NCBI GenBank assembly: GCA_910587825.1
Contig: CAJUNJ010000005.1
Coordinates: 70,412-134,411 of the forward strand
DNA: 64,000 bases
Direction of reading: 5' to 3'
Source: an uncultured Christensenellaceae bacterium
GTDB taxonomy: Bacteria; Bacillota; Clostridia; Christensenellales; Borkfalkiaceae
Shown: piece after piece, positions 53,557 to 61,900 of the stretch
Layout of the letters: the number at the start of each line of letters is the position of its first letter
Numbering within the stretch: the first letter of the stretch is position 1
Made by a program: the position numbers and the translations under genes
The notes under the pieces: model-generated
What the model was told of the DNA's origin: nothing
The model's input: only the letters and a program-made list of their open reading frames with translations
Database searches by the model: none

Positions 53557-54106
53557 CTTCTTCTCCTCCGTCGCCGACTGTCCTGACGCCGTTAATCTTT
53601 ACTATTCTTGCGGGAACGCCGACTGCCGTGGCATTGGGCGGAACGTCCTTTAACACGACCGCGCCCGCACCTATTTTGGAATTATTGCCTATAACTATAT
53701 TGCCTAAAACTTTTGCACCCGCCGAAATTACGCAGTTTTGACCGACGGTCGGGTGGCGTTTGCCCTTCTCCTTACCCGTTCCGCCGAGCGTACAGCCCTG
53801 ATAAATTACCGTACCCGCGCCGACTTCCGCCGTTTCGCCGATGACAACGCCCTGTCCGTGGTCTATAAACACGCCGGGGGCTATCTTTGCGGCGGGGTGT
53901 ATTTCTATGCCGGTCAAAAACTTGCAGAACTGCGAAGTCATACGCGCAAGCAGTTTTAAGCGCAGGCGGTACAGCTTGTTCGCAACCCTGTGCATAGATA
54001 AAGCGTGGACGCCGGAATAGGTCAGAAAAATTTCAAACTTATTGCGCGCGGCGGGGTCATTTTGCTTTGCCGCCGCTATGTCAGCTCTCAACCGCTTAAA
54101 AAACAT
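53543..54106 (-). CDS. cysE: Serine O-acetyltransferase
   Basis: First step of cysteine synthesis: serine plus acetyl-CoA to O-acetylserine. The 187 residues show the SAT N-terminus and a left-handed beta-helix with [30 protein letters not shown]. The active-site His is in that block and in [20 protein letters not shown]. The operon continues with cysS and alaS. Its promoter (54136-54164) implies a leader of about 23 bases without a Shine-Dalgarno. Confidence 0.96.
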   Translation of the reverse strand: MFFKRLRADIAAAKQNDPAARNKFEIFLTYSGVHALSMHRVANKLYRLRLKLLARMTSQFCKFLTGIEIHPAAKIAPGVFIDHGQGVVIGETAEVGAGTVIYQGCTLGGTGKEKGKRHPTVGQNCVISAGAKVLGNIVIGNNSKIGAGAVVLKDVPPNATAVGVPARIVKINGVRTVGDGGEEVENL

Positions 54107-54135
54107 TTATACACTTAAATATGCCGTACTACTTT

Positions 54136-54164
54136 ATTATATGTTTTACTTGCCTTAAATGCAA
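54136..54164 (-). promoter_or_regulatory. cysE operon promoter
   Basis: TTGCAT (54159-54164), 17-base spacer, TATAAT (54136-54141). The start site would be near 54129. Confidence 0.75.
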
Positions 54165-54282
54165 GCGTTTTTAACGCCCCGCTTGCTTGACGGCGCAAAT
54201 GCGGTTAATTTTCCGTTTATTATACATACTGATAATAAATAACATAATAAGTAAAATTTTGTGAAAACCTGCGTTCATTCCC

Positions 54283-54347
54283 TTGACTAACGAATAATAC
54301 TGTGTTAGAATAAAGCTACATTGAAAAACAGTGTGAAAATTTTACAC
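54283..54347 (+). promoter_or_regulatory. deoR promoter with downstream operator-like palindrome
   Basis: TTGACT (54283-54288), 17-base spacer, TAGAAT (54306-54311). The near-palindrome GTGTGAAAATTTTACAC (54331-54347) lies between the start site and the ribosome site, suited to self-repression. Confidence 0.75.
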
Positions 54348-54359
54348 GGAGAAAAATTT

Positions 54360-55118
54360 ATGAAGCGTGAAAGAATTGAAGAAATTGCGGAAATATTAGA
54401 CAAACGCGGCAAAATGTCGCTTGAACAGCTTGAAGAAGTTTTCCCCAACGTATCGCAGATGACTTTAAGGCGCGATTTGTTCCAGCTTGAAGAAGACGGA
54501 AGGATTATACGAATCCGCGGCGGTGCGATGTCCGTAAAAGAAGTGCAGAAAGTTTCCGGCGAAGAGTATACGAAAAAGACGACGATAAACACCGACGCCA
54601 AGATAGTAATAGCGCAAAAAGCCGCGGGACTTATCGACGAAAATTCAAGCCTCTTTCTCGACGGCGGAACTACCGCGATGTACCTTTCAAAAGAAATGCC
54701 GGACATTAAGTGCAACGTCTTCACAAACGGTATCGCCGTTGCAATGGAACTTGCGCAGAAAAAGAACCCCAACATTACCGTAGTCGGCGGACAGCTTATG
54801 CGCGACAACCTTTCCACCGCTTCACCCGCGGCAAGAGAGTACTTCGACAGAACCAATTTCGAAATTGCAATCGTGTCGGCGACGGCGTTTACGCCCGAAC
54901 AGGGTTTTTCCTGCAACAGCCAGATTGAAAGCGATTTATTAAAAGACGTGTTCAAGAAAGCGCGTAACGTGTATATGATGCTGGACAGTTCCAAGATAGG
55001 CAAAATTAACCCCTACACCTTCGCGCGGATAGAGGACATTAACGTGCTTATCACGGACGACCATTTCCCCAAGGAATACAAGCAGTTGTTCGAAGAAAAG
55101 AATATAGTCGTTATGTAA
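54360..55118 (+). CDS. DeoR/GlpR-family transcriptional regulator
   Basis: Regulator of 252 residues. The N-terminal DeoR HTH is MKRERIEEIAEILDKRGKMS with MTLRRDLFQLEEDGRIIRI, and the C-terminal DeoR sensor (ISOCOT-like) domain has LFLDGGTTAMYL and TNGIAVAMELA, which in relatives bind sugar phosphates. ATG 54360 has CGGAGA upstream. No sugar-use operon is beside it, so its target is unknown. It is immediately followed by a 66-bp tandem repeat array whose first unit includes the stop codon end. Confidence 0.93.
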   Translation: MKRERIEEIAEILDKRGKMSLEQLEEVFPNVSQMTLRRDLFQLEEDGRIIRIRGGAMSVKEVQKVSGEEYTKKTTINTDAKIVIAQKAAGLIDENSSLFLDGGTTAMYLSKEMPDIKCNVFTNGIAVAMELAQKKNPNITVVGGQLMRDNLSTASPAAREYFDRTNFEIAIVSATAFTPEQGFSCNSQIESDLLKDVFKKARNVYMMLDSSKIGKINPYTFARIEDINVLITDDHFPKEYKQLFEEKNIVVM

Positions 55119-55403
55119 GCGTTCCGCTTAACTACGTATCTTGATTGCTTTTACGTGATACTTGCAGTCTGCAAATCAAGCCGAGCGTTCCGCTTAACTA
55201 CGTATCTTAATTGCTTTTACGTGACACTTACAGTCCGCAAATCAAGCCGAGCGTTCCGCTTAACTACGTATCTTGATTGCTTTTACGTGACACTTACAGT
55301 CCCAAATCAAGCCAAGCGTTCCGCTTAACTGCGTATCTTGATTGCTTTTACTTAACACTTGCAGTCCGCAAATCAAGCCAAGCGTTCCGCTTAACCGCGT
55401 ATC
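55118..55403 (+). repeat. 66-bp tandem repeat array, four units plus a partial
   Basis: Units run 55118-55183, 55184-55249, 55250-55314 (one base shorter), 55315-55380 and a partial 55381-55403. Each begins AGCGTTCCGCTTAACT and ends AAATCAAGCC. CTTGATT near the unit start pairs with AATCAAG at the unit end, with an inner TTGCAG/CTGCAA hairpin in unit 1. The array lies directly behind the deoR stop codon. No coding frame is convincing in it. Confidence 0.9.
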
Positions 55404-55430
55404 AAGATAAAAAAACAAATCATACACAAA

Positions 55431-55458
55431 CCGCCCCGCCGTATCAACGGCGGGGCGG
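55431..55458. terminator. Bidirectional terminator after the array
   Basis: Perfect 12-base arms CCGCCCCGCCGT and ACGGCGGGGCGG around ATCA. It ends both deoR-array transcripts and the convergent small gene. Confidence 0.88.
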
Positions 55459-55464
55459 AATTTA

Positions 55465-55671
55465 TTAATCGCTCCATTTATGTTTGTCAAGCGTCCTGTC
55501 CTTGACGTCGTCGTAATATTCGAAGTATCTTTCGCGTATTTCTTCTGCGGTCATATTTTCGTCTATAAGCCCCAACATTTCGTCAAGCTCGTCGGGGGTA
55601 AAGTCGGAAAGACAAAACTCGCCGTCAAACGCCTGCGCAAGCTTCATTAAATCCCAGCCCGTCGCCTTCAT
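55465..55671 (-). CDS. Small acidic helical protein
   Basis: A 68-residue protein, Asp/Glu-rich, with LMKLAQAFDGEF, FTPDELDEMLGLIDENMTAEEIRERYFEYYDD. It looks like a compact helical domain without metal or catalytic motifs. It begins 3 bases after the lipoprotein gene stop and is probably the second gene of that operon. Function unknown. Confidence 0.6.
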   Translation of the reverse strand: MKATGWDLMKLAQAFDGEFCLSDFTPDELDEMLGLIDENMTAEEIRERYFEYYDDVKDRTLDKHKWSD

Positions 55672-55674
55672 AAT

Positions 55675-56808
55675 TCACCTGTTGACCTTTTCAATCATTT
55701 CAAGATACTGCGTCATATCACAGTCCCTGTCGGAATAGCTGTAATAATACTGAGTTGCGGAATTTACCGTTCCCGTAAATCCGTTCAGCTTGCCACGCCA
55801 CGTTTCGCTTACAGTATAAAAACGGAACAGTCCGTTGCCCCAAAGCCCGCAGACGATAATAAGTCCCGTGTCGTCGTCTTCGCCCTTCTGCCAGACGCAG
55901 TTGCCAGAATCGTTGCCCTTTCTCAGCATTTTCAAGGAAGCTTCGTCGCCGTTCAGGACGTCGGTATTCATAGTCATTACAAGTATTACCGAGCCGTCGT
56001 CGCTTTCTATTACCGTCGATTTTTTGACGGCGTTATCCGCAAGCACGTTTACGTTTGCACGTATCGTAACGTTGTCTTCGCCCGCGTGTGAAATTATGTC
56101 CGACTTAATGTTTTCGGGTTCTACAAATCCGCCCTTCTTCATTTCGATGTCGGCTTTGCCCCAATCTTTACCGACCGCCCAGTCGCATTCAAGCATCTTT
56201 AAGCCCAGACCTTCGTGTTCTTCTTCGGCAAGCCTTATGTTGTCGCCTTCAAGACGGTACAAAAGATTGGTCTTGTCGGTAATACGCGTCCTCGCGCTTT
56301 CGAACAGCGACTTGGCAAGCGCCACCGCACCGCTGCATTCCGTCACTTTTTTTATGGTGTAATGGTAACGGTACCCGCAGGTATTACCGCTTTCGTTGAC
56401 CCTTAAATAATATTCCTGTCTTAAAGCCGTTGCCGAACCGCTTAAACCCAAGTCGGTATTACCTTCCTGATGGCTGAAATAGACGTACTTGTCCAAAAGC
56501 CTTTCGTTATAACACGCATATGCGAAAAGCTTTGCCGAAGCCTTGTTTGCGGCGGCTATGACGTTTTCGTTTTCGGTGTCAATCTCTCCGTCGACGGTGT
56601 GCTGAGAAGCTACGTTTTTATATTCTTCCAGCGCCTGACGCGAATATTCTTCATATGCGGCTTTCTGCAAAGGCGCGGTCTGCATATCCTGCATAATCTG
56701 CCCGTTGTCCAACTCTACGTCCTTGCCCTTTTTACAGCCTGTAATAAACGCACACAGAAATATTACGGGAACCGTCAGAAGCGACAGCGCTTTTAAAATT
56801 TTTTTCAT
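55675..56808 (-). CDS. Putative lipoprotein of unknown function
   Basis: I start it at ATG 56808 (MKKILKALSLLTVPVIF), because a TTGACA/TATAAT promoter ends 6 bases upstream and the longer frame would cross the end of the next gene. The lipobox is ITGC (Cys25). The 377-residue product has a long helical region with VIAAANKASAKLFAYACYNERL, then a beta-rich C-terminal half ending in a Tyr-rich segment. No family is recognised. The mRNA should be leaderless, with no Shine-Dalgarno. Confidence 0.7.
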   Translation of the reverse strand: MKKILKALSLLTVPVIFLCAFITGCKKGKDVELDNGQIMQDMQTAPLQKAAYEEYSRQALEEYKNVASQHTVDGEIDTENENVIAAANKASAKLFAYACYNERLLDKYVYFSHQEGNTDLGLSGSATALRQEYYLRVNESGNTCGYRYHYTIKKVTECSGAVALAKSLFESARTRITDKTNLLYRLEGDNIRLAEEEHEGLGLKMLECDWAVGKDWGKADIEMKKGGFVEPENIKSDIISHAGEDNVTIRANVNVLADNAVKKSTVIESDDGSVILVMTMNTDVLNGDEASLKMLRKGNDSGNCVWQKGEDDDTGLIIVCGLWGNGLFRFYTVSETWRGKLNGFTGTVNSATQYYYSYSDRDCDMTQYLEMIEKVNR

Positions 56809-56814
56809 ACTGCG

Positions 56815-56844
56815 ATTATACCACCCGCCATATTGATTTGTCAA
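56815..56844 (-). promoter_or_regulatory. Lipoprotein promoter giving a leaderless start
   Basis: TTGACA (56839-56844), 18-base spacer, extended TGG-TATAAT (56815-56820), then 6 bases to the ATG. Its -35 overlaps the stop codon of the DUF89 gene. Confidence 0.8.
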
Positions 56845-57701
56845 CCGTATATAAAACCCGCCGACCAGAGTTTCAGGTTGAAGCAACGCGCGATATGCCC
56901 GCACTTGCAGGTGAACGCAAAGAAAGCTTTGACAACGCCGTACAGCGTTTCGAGATTGCCCAACCCCTTGGAAATTATTATATCGCTTCCGTCTATAATT
57001 TTCTTTGCTTCCCCGCTGATTTCTTTAAGATAGGTGCCGGGTACGGAAGAGCCGTTGTTTACCACCCTTGCGTAATTTTCAAGCCCGACCTGTCCTGCGT
57101 CCGTTTCCGTTACGTCGTTTATTATCGGCTGACCGCGGACGACGGAAGTTACACTTATTTGCGGGTACAGTTGCTTTATTATTCTTATAAGAATTTTATC
57201 GAGAACTATCTCCCCGCAGTTATCGTGCAGAAAGCACAGTGTTTCCGAAGTTTTAAGCCGTTCTTTTAGCTGCGAAAGGACGGCTTTGTCTATATCGGCT
57301 TTTTTTGAAGTTTCAAGCACGTAGTTTACGCTGTCTTCGTTCAGGTCCGAAATACGGGCAAAGTCTATGTAATTGGCGGCGGAGGCAAACTTCAAAGCGC
57401 TTTCAAGCGGGTCGCGGGAGGAAGCCACGCTTGCATAAATATCATCTTCGAGTTTGAGAAGCGCGTTGTTGAACATAAACTTTTCGCGCGAGTAATCAAT
57501 ACCGCTTCCGAATATTTCCCTGTGCAGCCCGTCTATATCCCGCATTAACAGGGGCGCGCAGTAGTCGGCGGGCGCGGTTTGGCACAGCCTGCGCACACCG
57601 TCCTTAAACTCTTTAAGTTTGTTTTCGTCGGACTGCTCACGCTCTACCTTTTTCATCTGACTGTTGAAAAGACAGCCCTTGCACTCTTCGTCAAGTTTCA
57701 T
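56841..57701 (-). CDS. ARMT1-like/DUF89 damage-control phosphatase family protein
   Basis: The 286 residues match DUF89 with FLHDNCGEIVLDKILI and SVVRGQPIINDVTETDA, which carry the metal-binding Asp and Asn. DUF89 members dephosphorylate damaged or surplus sugar phosphates or pantetheine phosphates in the cytoplasm. Several Cys near the N-terminus (CKGCLF) are typical of the subfamily. The true substrate is not visible. A GGGGG ribosome site precedes the ATG. Confidence 0.9.
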   Translation of the reverse strand: MKLDEECKGCLFNSQMKKVEREQSDENKLKEFKDGVRRLCQTAPADYCAPLLMRDIDGLHREIFGSGIDYSREKFMFNNALLKLEDDIYASVASSRDPLESALKFASAANYIDFARISDLNEDSVNYVLETSKKADIDKAVLSQLKERLKTSETLCFLHDNCGEIVLDKILIRIIKQLYPQISVTSVVRGQPIINDVTETDAGQVGLENYARVVNNGSSVPGTYLKEISGEAKKIIDGSDIIISKGLGNLETLYGVVKAFFAFTCKCGHIARCFNLKLWSAGFIYG

Positions 57702-57721
57702 TTAAAACCCCCGTTAAAACC

Positions 57722-57746
57722 AAAAAGTGACTTTACGTCACTTTTT
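57722..57746 (-). terminator. Terminator of the GNAT gene
   Basis: Perfect 10-base arms AAAAAGTGAC and GTCACTTTTT with a 5-base loop, starting at the GNAT stop codon. Confidence 0.88.
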
Positions 57747-58299
57747 ACATAAACTTTATTATTCTTAAATAGTCGTAATAACCGCCCTTGTTGTCCTTTC
57801 GGCATCTGGGCAGAAGCCCTACCGCCTTAAACCCGAATTTTTCCAAAAGGAACAAAGCGTGGTAATTGTCGGGCATAATGTCCGCTTCGAACTGTTTGAA
57901 GCCGTTTTTGGCGGCATAGTCGAGTGCGGTGTTCATAAGAGCGGACCCCGCGCCGTTGTTCCATAACTTTTTGTAGACCGAAATAAGAACGTTTGCGCGG
58001 TGGTTTTCCCTGTCGTTTTCGGAAATGAGCGTCAGTTTGCAGTCGGCGATAATCTTACCGTCCCTGCCGAAAGCCGCAAGCAAAATATTTCTGCCGTGCT
58101 TTTCGTATTCGGCAATCTGCTTTTTAATCTTTTTAACGGTAATGGAACCTACTTCTTCCGACGTAAGCCCGACGTAGCTCGATTCACCGTAAACCTTTAA
58201 AAGATACTGCAAATACTGCTTTGCTTCCTTGGGAATTAAAGAACGTATAACGACGTCAAGCCCGTTATTAAGTTTTACGTACTTACCCTGCATTCTCAT
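57745..58299 (-). CDS. GNAT-family N-acetyltransferase
   Basis: A 184-residue acetyl-CoA-dependent transferase with the fold order of GNAT: IADCKLTLISEN strand pair, KLWNNGAGSALMNTALDYA as the CoA loop (usually Q/RxxGxG), and the late HALFLLEKFGFKAVGLLPR block. The substrate is unknown. The ATG at 58299 lies 8 bases after a consensus promoter and has no Shine-Dalgarno. Single-gene unit with its own terminator. Confidence 0.88.
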   Translation of the reverse strand: MRMQGKYVKLNNGLDVVIRSLIPKEAKQYLQYLLKVYGESSYVGLTSEEVGSITVKKIKKQIAEYEKHGRNILLAAFGRDGKIIADCKLTLISENDRENHRANVLISVYKKLWNNGAGSALMNTALDYAAKNGFKQFEADIMPDNYHALFLLEKFGFKAVGLLPRCRKDNKGGYYDYLRIIKFM

Positions 58300-58307
58300 A
58301 TAGAACG

Positions 58308-58336
58308 ATTATATCACATAAAATTACAAAATGCAA
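58308..58336 (-). promoter_or_regulatory. GNAT promoter giving a near-leaderless start
   Basis: TTGCAT (58331-58336), 17-base spacer, extended TGA-TATAAT (58308-58313), then 8 bases to the ATG. Confidence 0.8.
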
Positions 58337-58423
58337 TAATTTTTTTTAAAGTTATGCACATTGCGCCGATAATGCAAGCCGCCTCTGCCGAAAATTTGTT
58401 TAAATTTACGGGTTAATTAAAAA

Positions 58424-58447
58424 CAGGACGGCTGTAATGCCGCCCTG
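58424..58447 (-). terminator. Hairpin with T run, minus strand
   Basis: Arms CAGGACGGC and GCCGCCCTG with one mismatch; TTTTTAATT follows on the minus strand. It may end the transcript of the large repeat lipoprotein gene further right. Confidence 0.6.
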
Positions 58448-58513
58448 CCGTGGTTCGGTTTACTCCGTATACCAAATTATGCCGTATGAGCGGCAGCCGC
58501 TTCTTTTTTTTGT

Positions 58514-58696
58514 TTGTTTATGTTTGGTGCTGAAAAATATTCCGCGATTTCCGCCCAAATGCCTTTTGCACAAAATTCTATTTACGAATGGATAAGAACG
58601 GGTTGTCTGCCTTGTCTTGACAATGCCAGGGCGTTAGCCAATCATTTCGGCGTATCCATTGACTACCTGCTCGGCAGAACGGACAACAGAAATTAA
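58514..58696 (+). pseudogene. Remnant of an XRE-type regulator
   Basis: A 60-codon frame whose end NSIYEWIRTGCLPCLDNARA followed by LANHFGVSIDYLLGRTDN is the second half of an XRE helix-turn-helix regulator. The first helices of the domain are missing, there is no ribosome site, and upstream frames contain stops. It is probably a truncated gene. It lies next to the lipoprotein gene that is divergent from an intact XRE gene, hinting at past duplication or deletion. Confidence 0.5.
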
Positions 58697-58757
58697 TTAA
58701 ACAAGCACAGTTATAAATTGTCCCCAAAGTTTTGTGTAAGCATTATATATATATATC

Positions 58758-61409
58758 CTATTTATTTTTGCAGTCCCAGACCACCGGGCAATTTGACACG
58801 TTCCAATTACTGTCCCAACCTCTCGGCTTACTTGTTGCTTCGCAATATATGGTAAGTCCGCTGCAACCATCGAACGCAGCATAGCCGATTGAAGTCACGC
58901 TGTCGGGGATTGTTACGCTCGTAAGTCCGCTGCAATAGCTGAACGCAGAATTGCCGATTTCAGTCACGCTGTCGGGAATCACAAGTTCTCCGGTTATTTC
59001 TACACCGTTTATATATAACGTTATGCCCGACCTCATTAAATTACTAAGTCCACTTATACCGCACCATTTTACCATTTCACCGGTGTAATATATTTTTGTA
59101 AGCGAACTGCAATAGCTGAACGCAAAAGAGCCGATTGAAGTCACGCTGTTACCTATTGTTACGCTCGTAAGTCCGCTGCAATCCGCGAACGCAACAGAAC
59201 CGATTGAAGTCACGCTGTCGGGGATTGTTACGCTCGTAAGTCCGCTGCAATTATAGAACGCACCAGAACCGATTGAAGTCACGCTGTCGGGGATTGTTAC
59301 GCTCGTAAGCGAACTGCAATAATAGAACGCATTCCAGCCGATAGAAGTCACGCTGTTACCTATTGTTACGCTCGTAAGTCCGCTGCAATTATAGAACGCG
59401 TGCTCGCCGATTTCAGTCACGCTGTTGCCTATTGTTACGCTTGTAAGCGAACTGCAACCCTCGAACGCACTCTTGCCGATTGAAGTGACGTAATCGGGAA
59501 TAACTATTTCTGTTACCGACTTATCTTTAACTTCCGTGATTGACAAAGTTGCGGAAGTTGAAGTAAAATTGAAATCAGAAAGTTCTGAATTTAATTGCCA
59601 TTTTGCCGTATAAGTTATATTTTCATCAGGCATTGTAAACGCATAATTTAAATCTTCGGTAAGCTGAGTTTCGCCGTTGTACCAGCCAAGCCAGGTATAA
59701 CCCAAATTTGTTTCCGCAGTTAAAGTTAAAGATTGCCCCACCACCGTTTTGTCGGGAATAGAATTGACATTGCCGGCAGAAGTGATATTTCGTTCGACTT
59801 CAACGGGACAGGCTATCCACTTTGCCGTATAGCTTTCCGCCGCCGCGCCGAGAGTTGTGACGTAAAAAAGCTTGTCGTCTTCATTCAATTTTTTATCGTC
59901 TTTGTCAAATATACCTAAGAAAGTATAACCGTCGTTTGTAGTTGCCTCTATCGTTACTTTAGAATTGTAATTATACTTTCCGTCTTCGGAAGGCTTTCCG
60001 CCAATCACCGCATAAACTTTAACCGAGCCCGCTTTATTATCGTTGACGGTTGCCGTAACCGAATAACTGTTTATATTCCAATGCGCGGAAAGCGTTCTGT
60101 CACCCGTGAAAGTCCAGTTTGCAAGGCTTGAACCGTTGGAATTTGTTACCTGCGTGTTACCCGAATACCAACCGCCGAAAGAATAGCCTGTGCGCTTAGG
60201 CACGGGGAATTTATAGCTTTTGTCATAAGTGACGGTCTGTTCGGCAGTCTGCAATTCGTTACCGCCGTTTACGTCAAGCTTGGCGGTATAGCTTTTTACC
60301 GTACAGTCCGCATACAGACTTACGGCTTCATACGAAGTGAATTTTGTTACTTCGCCGCTTTTATTTTTATATTTCCAATGGTTGAAGGTGTAACCCGCTA
60401 TGTCGGGCTTGTAGCTTACGGTATATTCATAGCCCGTGTAAAACGTATCGGTATTGATAAGATTATCCTTATTGTCGTAAAAGCTTACCGCAACGGAATG
60501 ACTGCGGTGTACGGTAAGCTCGTATACGTTGACCTGCAAACCGCTTGACGAAGTGACGACTATATAAAAAATATTGTCGCCGCCCATAAGCTCGCCAAGC
60601 TTACCCGCCGCTATTTTGGTGGGTATTTCAGTCTGTCCCAATTTATCGTAATACAGCTTCCAAACGCTATCCGAAGAACAAACTATTTTGTTGGCAAGCG
60701 ACACGCTTTCGGTATTGCGGTCTACAAGCATAAAAACGCTCATTTGCTTTTCGTCGATTGTCGCGCCGTCTGCGCTTATGATAGCCGCGGACTGTTCTTT
60801 CCAAACGGCATACAGTGTTAAATTTTTCGTAACCGTATCGGTTGCGAATTTCCAAAGCGTTTTGCCGCTCTTATCTGTTGCCCAACCGCCGAAAGCCGAA
60901 GCAGTACGCGCAGGCGACGAAGGCGCGGTAAGCGTTGAGCCCTCTTGCGCGTTTTGCGTCAATGTTGTTTTTCCGTCGGCAAACGTTCCGCCGTTCGCGT
61001 CGAAAGTTACGGTGTACTCGGTTTTAGGGGTTTCGTCGGGGGTTTCATCTTCACTACCGCCGCTCGGCTGACTGCCCTCTATATAGTAGGTCATCGTTGC
61101 GCCCATAAAACTTATTTTAAGCGCGCCGTTTTCTATCGTTCCGCTGTACATCTCTTCGTTACTGCCGGAAACTTCGGCATAGAATACTATCGTCGAACCG
61201 TTTAACTGATACGTTCCGTTTACGCCGTCGTCGTCGCTCCACTTACTTCCGTCCAAAATTATGTATTTCGACTTATCGAACTTGCCGTTTTCGTACAGGT
61301 AATAAGTTCCGTTGTTACCGCTCTTGCCGCCGCCGCAAGCAGTTAAGCCGACGGCGCAACATACCACCGAGATAATTGCCAAAATTACAGCCAAAAATTT
61401 ACTTTTCAT
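58758..61409 (-). CDS. Surface lipoprotein with InlB-type and BspA-type repeats
   Basis: An 883-residue lipoprotein with lipobox LTAC (Cys25). An N-terminal lipocalin-like beta domain comes first. Then come several InlB/Flg_new repeats (YTVTFDANGGTF..GGWATDKSGKTLW, and KLDVNGGNELQTAEQTVTYD..GGWYSG). The C-terminal 280 residues hold BspA-type LRR units of 23 residues (SLTSVTIGNSVTSIGWNAFYYCS and near copies). Such proteins bind host or bacterial surfaces in gut bacteria; the ligand is unknown. A TTGAGGTAG site precedes the ATG. It is divergent from the XRE gene at 61541, whose operators overlap its promoter. Confidence 0.9.
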   Translation of the reverse strand: MKSKFLAVILAIISVVCCAVGLTACGGGKSGNNGTYYLYENGKFDKSKYIILDGSKWSDDDGVNGTYQLNGSTIVFYAEVSGSNEEMYSGTIENGALKISFMGATMTYYIEGSQPSGGSEDETPDETPKTEYTVTFDANGGTFADGKTTLTQNAQEGSTLTAPSSPARTASAFGGWATDKSGKTLWKFATDTVTKNLTLYAVWKEQSAAIISADGATIDEKQMSVFMLVDRNTESVSLANKIVCSSDSVWKLYYDKLGQTEIPTKIAAGKLGELMGGDNIFYIVVTSSSGLQVNVYELTVHRSHSVAVSFYDNKDNLINTDTFYTGYEYTVSYKPDIAGYTFNHWKYKNKSGEVTKFTSYEAVSLYADCTVKSYTAKLDVNGGNELQTAEQTVTYDKSYKFPVPKRTGYSFGGWYSGNTQVTNSNGSSLANWTFTGDRTLSAHWNINSYSVTATVNDNKAGSVKVYAVIGGKPSEDGKYNYNSKVTIEATTNDGYTFLGIFDKDDKKLNEDDKLFYVTTLGAAAESYTAKWIACPVEVERNITSAGNVNSIPDKTVVGQSLTLTAETNLGYTWLGWYNGETQLTEDLNYAFTMPDENITYTAKWQLNSELSDFNFTSTSATLSITEVKDKSVTEIVIPDYVTSIGKSAFEGCSSLTSVTIGNSVTEIGEHAFYNCSGLTSVTIGNSVTSIGWNAFYYCSSLTSVTIPDSVTSIGSGAFYNCSGLTSVTIPDSVTSIGSVAFADCSGLTSVTIGNSVTSIGSFAFSYCSSLTKIYYTGEMVKWCGISGLSNLMRSGITLYINGVEITGELVIPDSVTEIGNSAFSYCSGLTSVTIPDSVTSIGYAAFDGCSGLTIYCEATSKPRGWDSNWNVSNCPVVWDCKNK
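58850..59480 (-). repeat. 69-bp tandem repeats inside the LRR region
   Basis: About eight units of 69 bases (23 codons) with very similar DNA, e.g. repeated gtcacgctgtc and gttacgctcgtaag blocks, encode the BspA-type units. Near identity at DNA level invites unit gain and loss. Confidence 0.85.
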
Positions 61410-61438
61410 AATGCTACCTCAACATTTTTTTACTTTTT

Positions 61439-61485
61439 AGTAATTATATTACTGCATAATGAAAGTATATAGTAATATTATTGCT
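61439..61485. promoter_or_regulatory. Paired operator-like palindromes between divergent genes
   Basis: AGTAATTATATTACT (61439-61453) is a perfect palindrome around a 3-base centre and contains the -10 TATAAT of the lipoprotein gene. AGTAATATTATTGCT (61471-61485) repeats the design with one change. Their centres are 32 bases apart, three helical turns. The XRE protein is the likely binder. Confidence 0.6.
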
Positions 61486-61540
61486 TTGTCAAGCTATCGA
61501 TACCCAAAAATTTGGTAATATTGATATAGGAGGTAGCGAA

Positions 61541-61858
61541 ATGCGGTTGATGATTAAAGAATACCGTGAAGAGTTGCAGCTGACGCAAAAACAGCTTGCG
61601 GAAAAAATAAATAATTTACAGCGCAACGTCAGTAACTGGGAAAAGGGAACAAGCGAACCCGACTGCGACACGATTGTAAAACTTGCGGATATTTTCGATA
61701 TATCGATTGACGAACTATACGGCAGGCAAACTTCGGTTATAAACAAAAACCAAAGCACGGGCGTTGAAATAAATATAATGAAATACGTAAGAATGCTTAG
61801 CGATACGCAAAAATTTGCGCTTTTGCAATTTCTTAAAGAGATTAATAACAAAATATAA
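61541..61858 (+). CDS. XRE-family transcriptional regulator
   Basis: ATG 61541 has AGGAGG at a good distance; longer frames upstream do not. The 105-residue product has a full HTH (KEYREELQLTQKQLAEKINN, then VSNWEKGTSEPDCDTIVKLADIF) and the usual IDELYGR end. A short helical tail may dimerise. It is divergent from the repeat lipoprotein gene and probably controls it and itself through the paired palindromes between them. Confidence 0.92.
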   Translation: MRLMIKEYREELQLTQKQLAEKINNLQRNVSNWEKGTSEPDCDTIVKLADIFDISIDELYGRQTSVINKNQSTGVEINIMKYVRMLSDTQKFALLQFLKEINNKI

Positions 61859-61860
61859 AA

Positions 61861-61893
61861 GAAGTAATTGCCAACGGCAATTACTTCTTTTTT
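61861..61893. terminator. Bidirectional terminator
   Basis: Perfect 12-base arms GAAGTAATTGCC and GGCAATTACTTC around AAC, with TTTTTT on the plus side. It separates the XRE gene (+) from the serpin gene (-). Confidence 0.93.
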
Positions 61894-61900
61894 AACGTTT

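Noticed and set aside
54305..55003. Minus-strand 232-codon frame opposite the deoR gene
   Set aside because: Shadow of the DeoR frame; Ser/Ile-rich with no motif.
55118..55403. CRISPR array
   Set aside because: Repeat units are contiguous with no unique spacers, and no cas genes are near.
55260..55490. Minus-strand frame through the tandem array
   Set aside because: Its content is the repeat translated over and over, there is no ribosome site, and it crosses the terminator.
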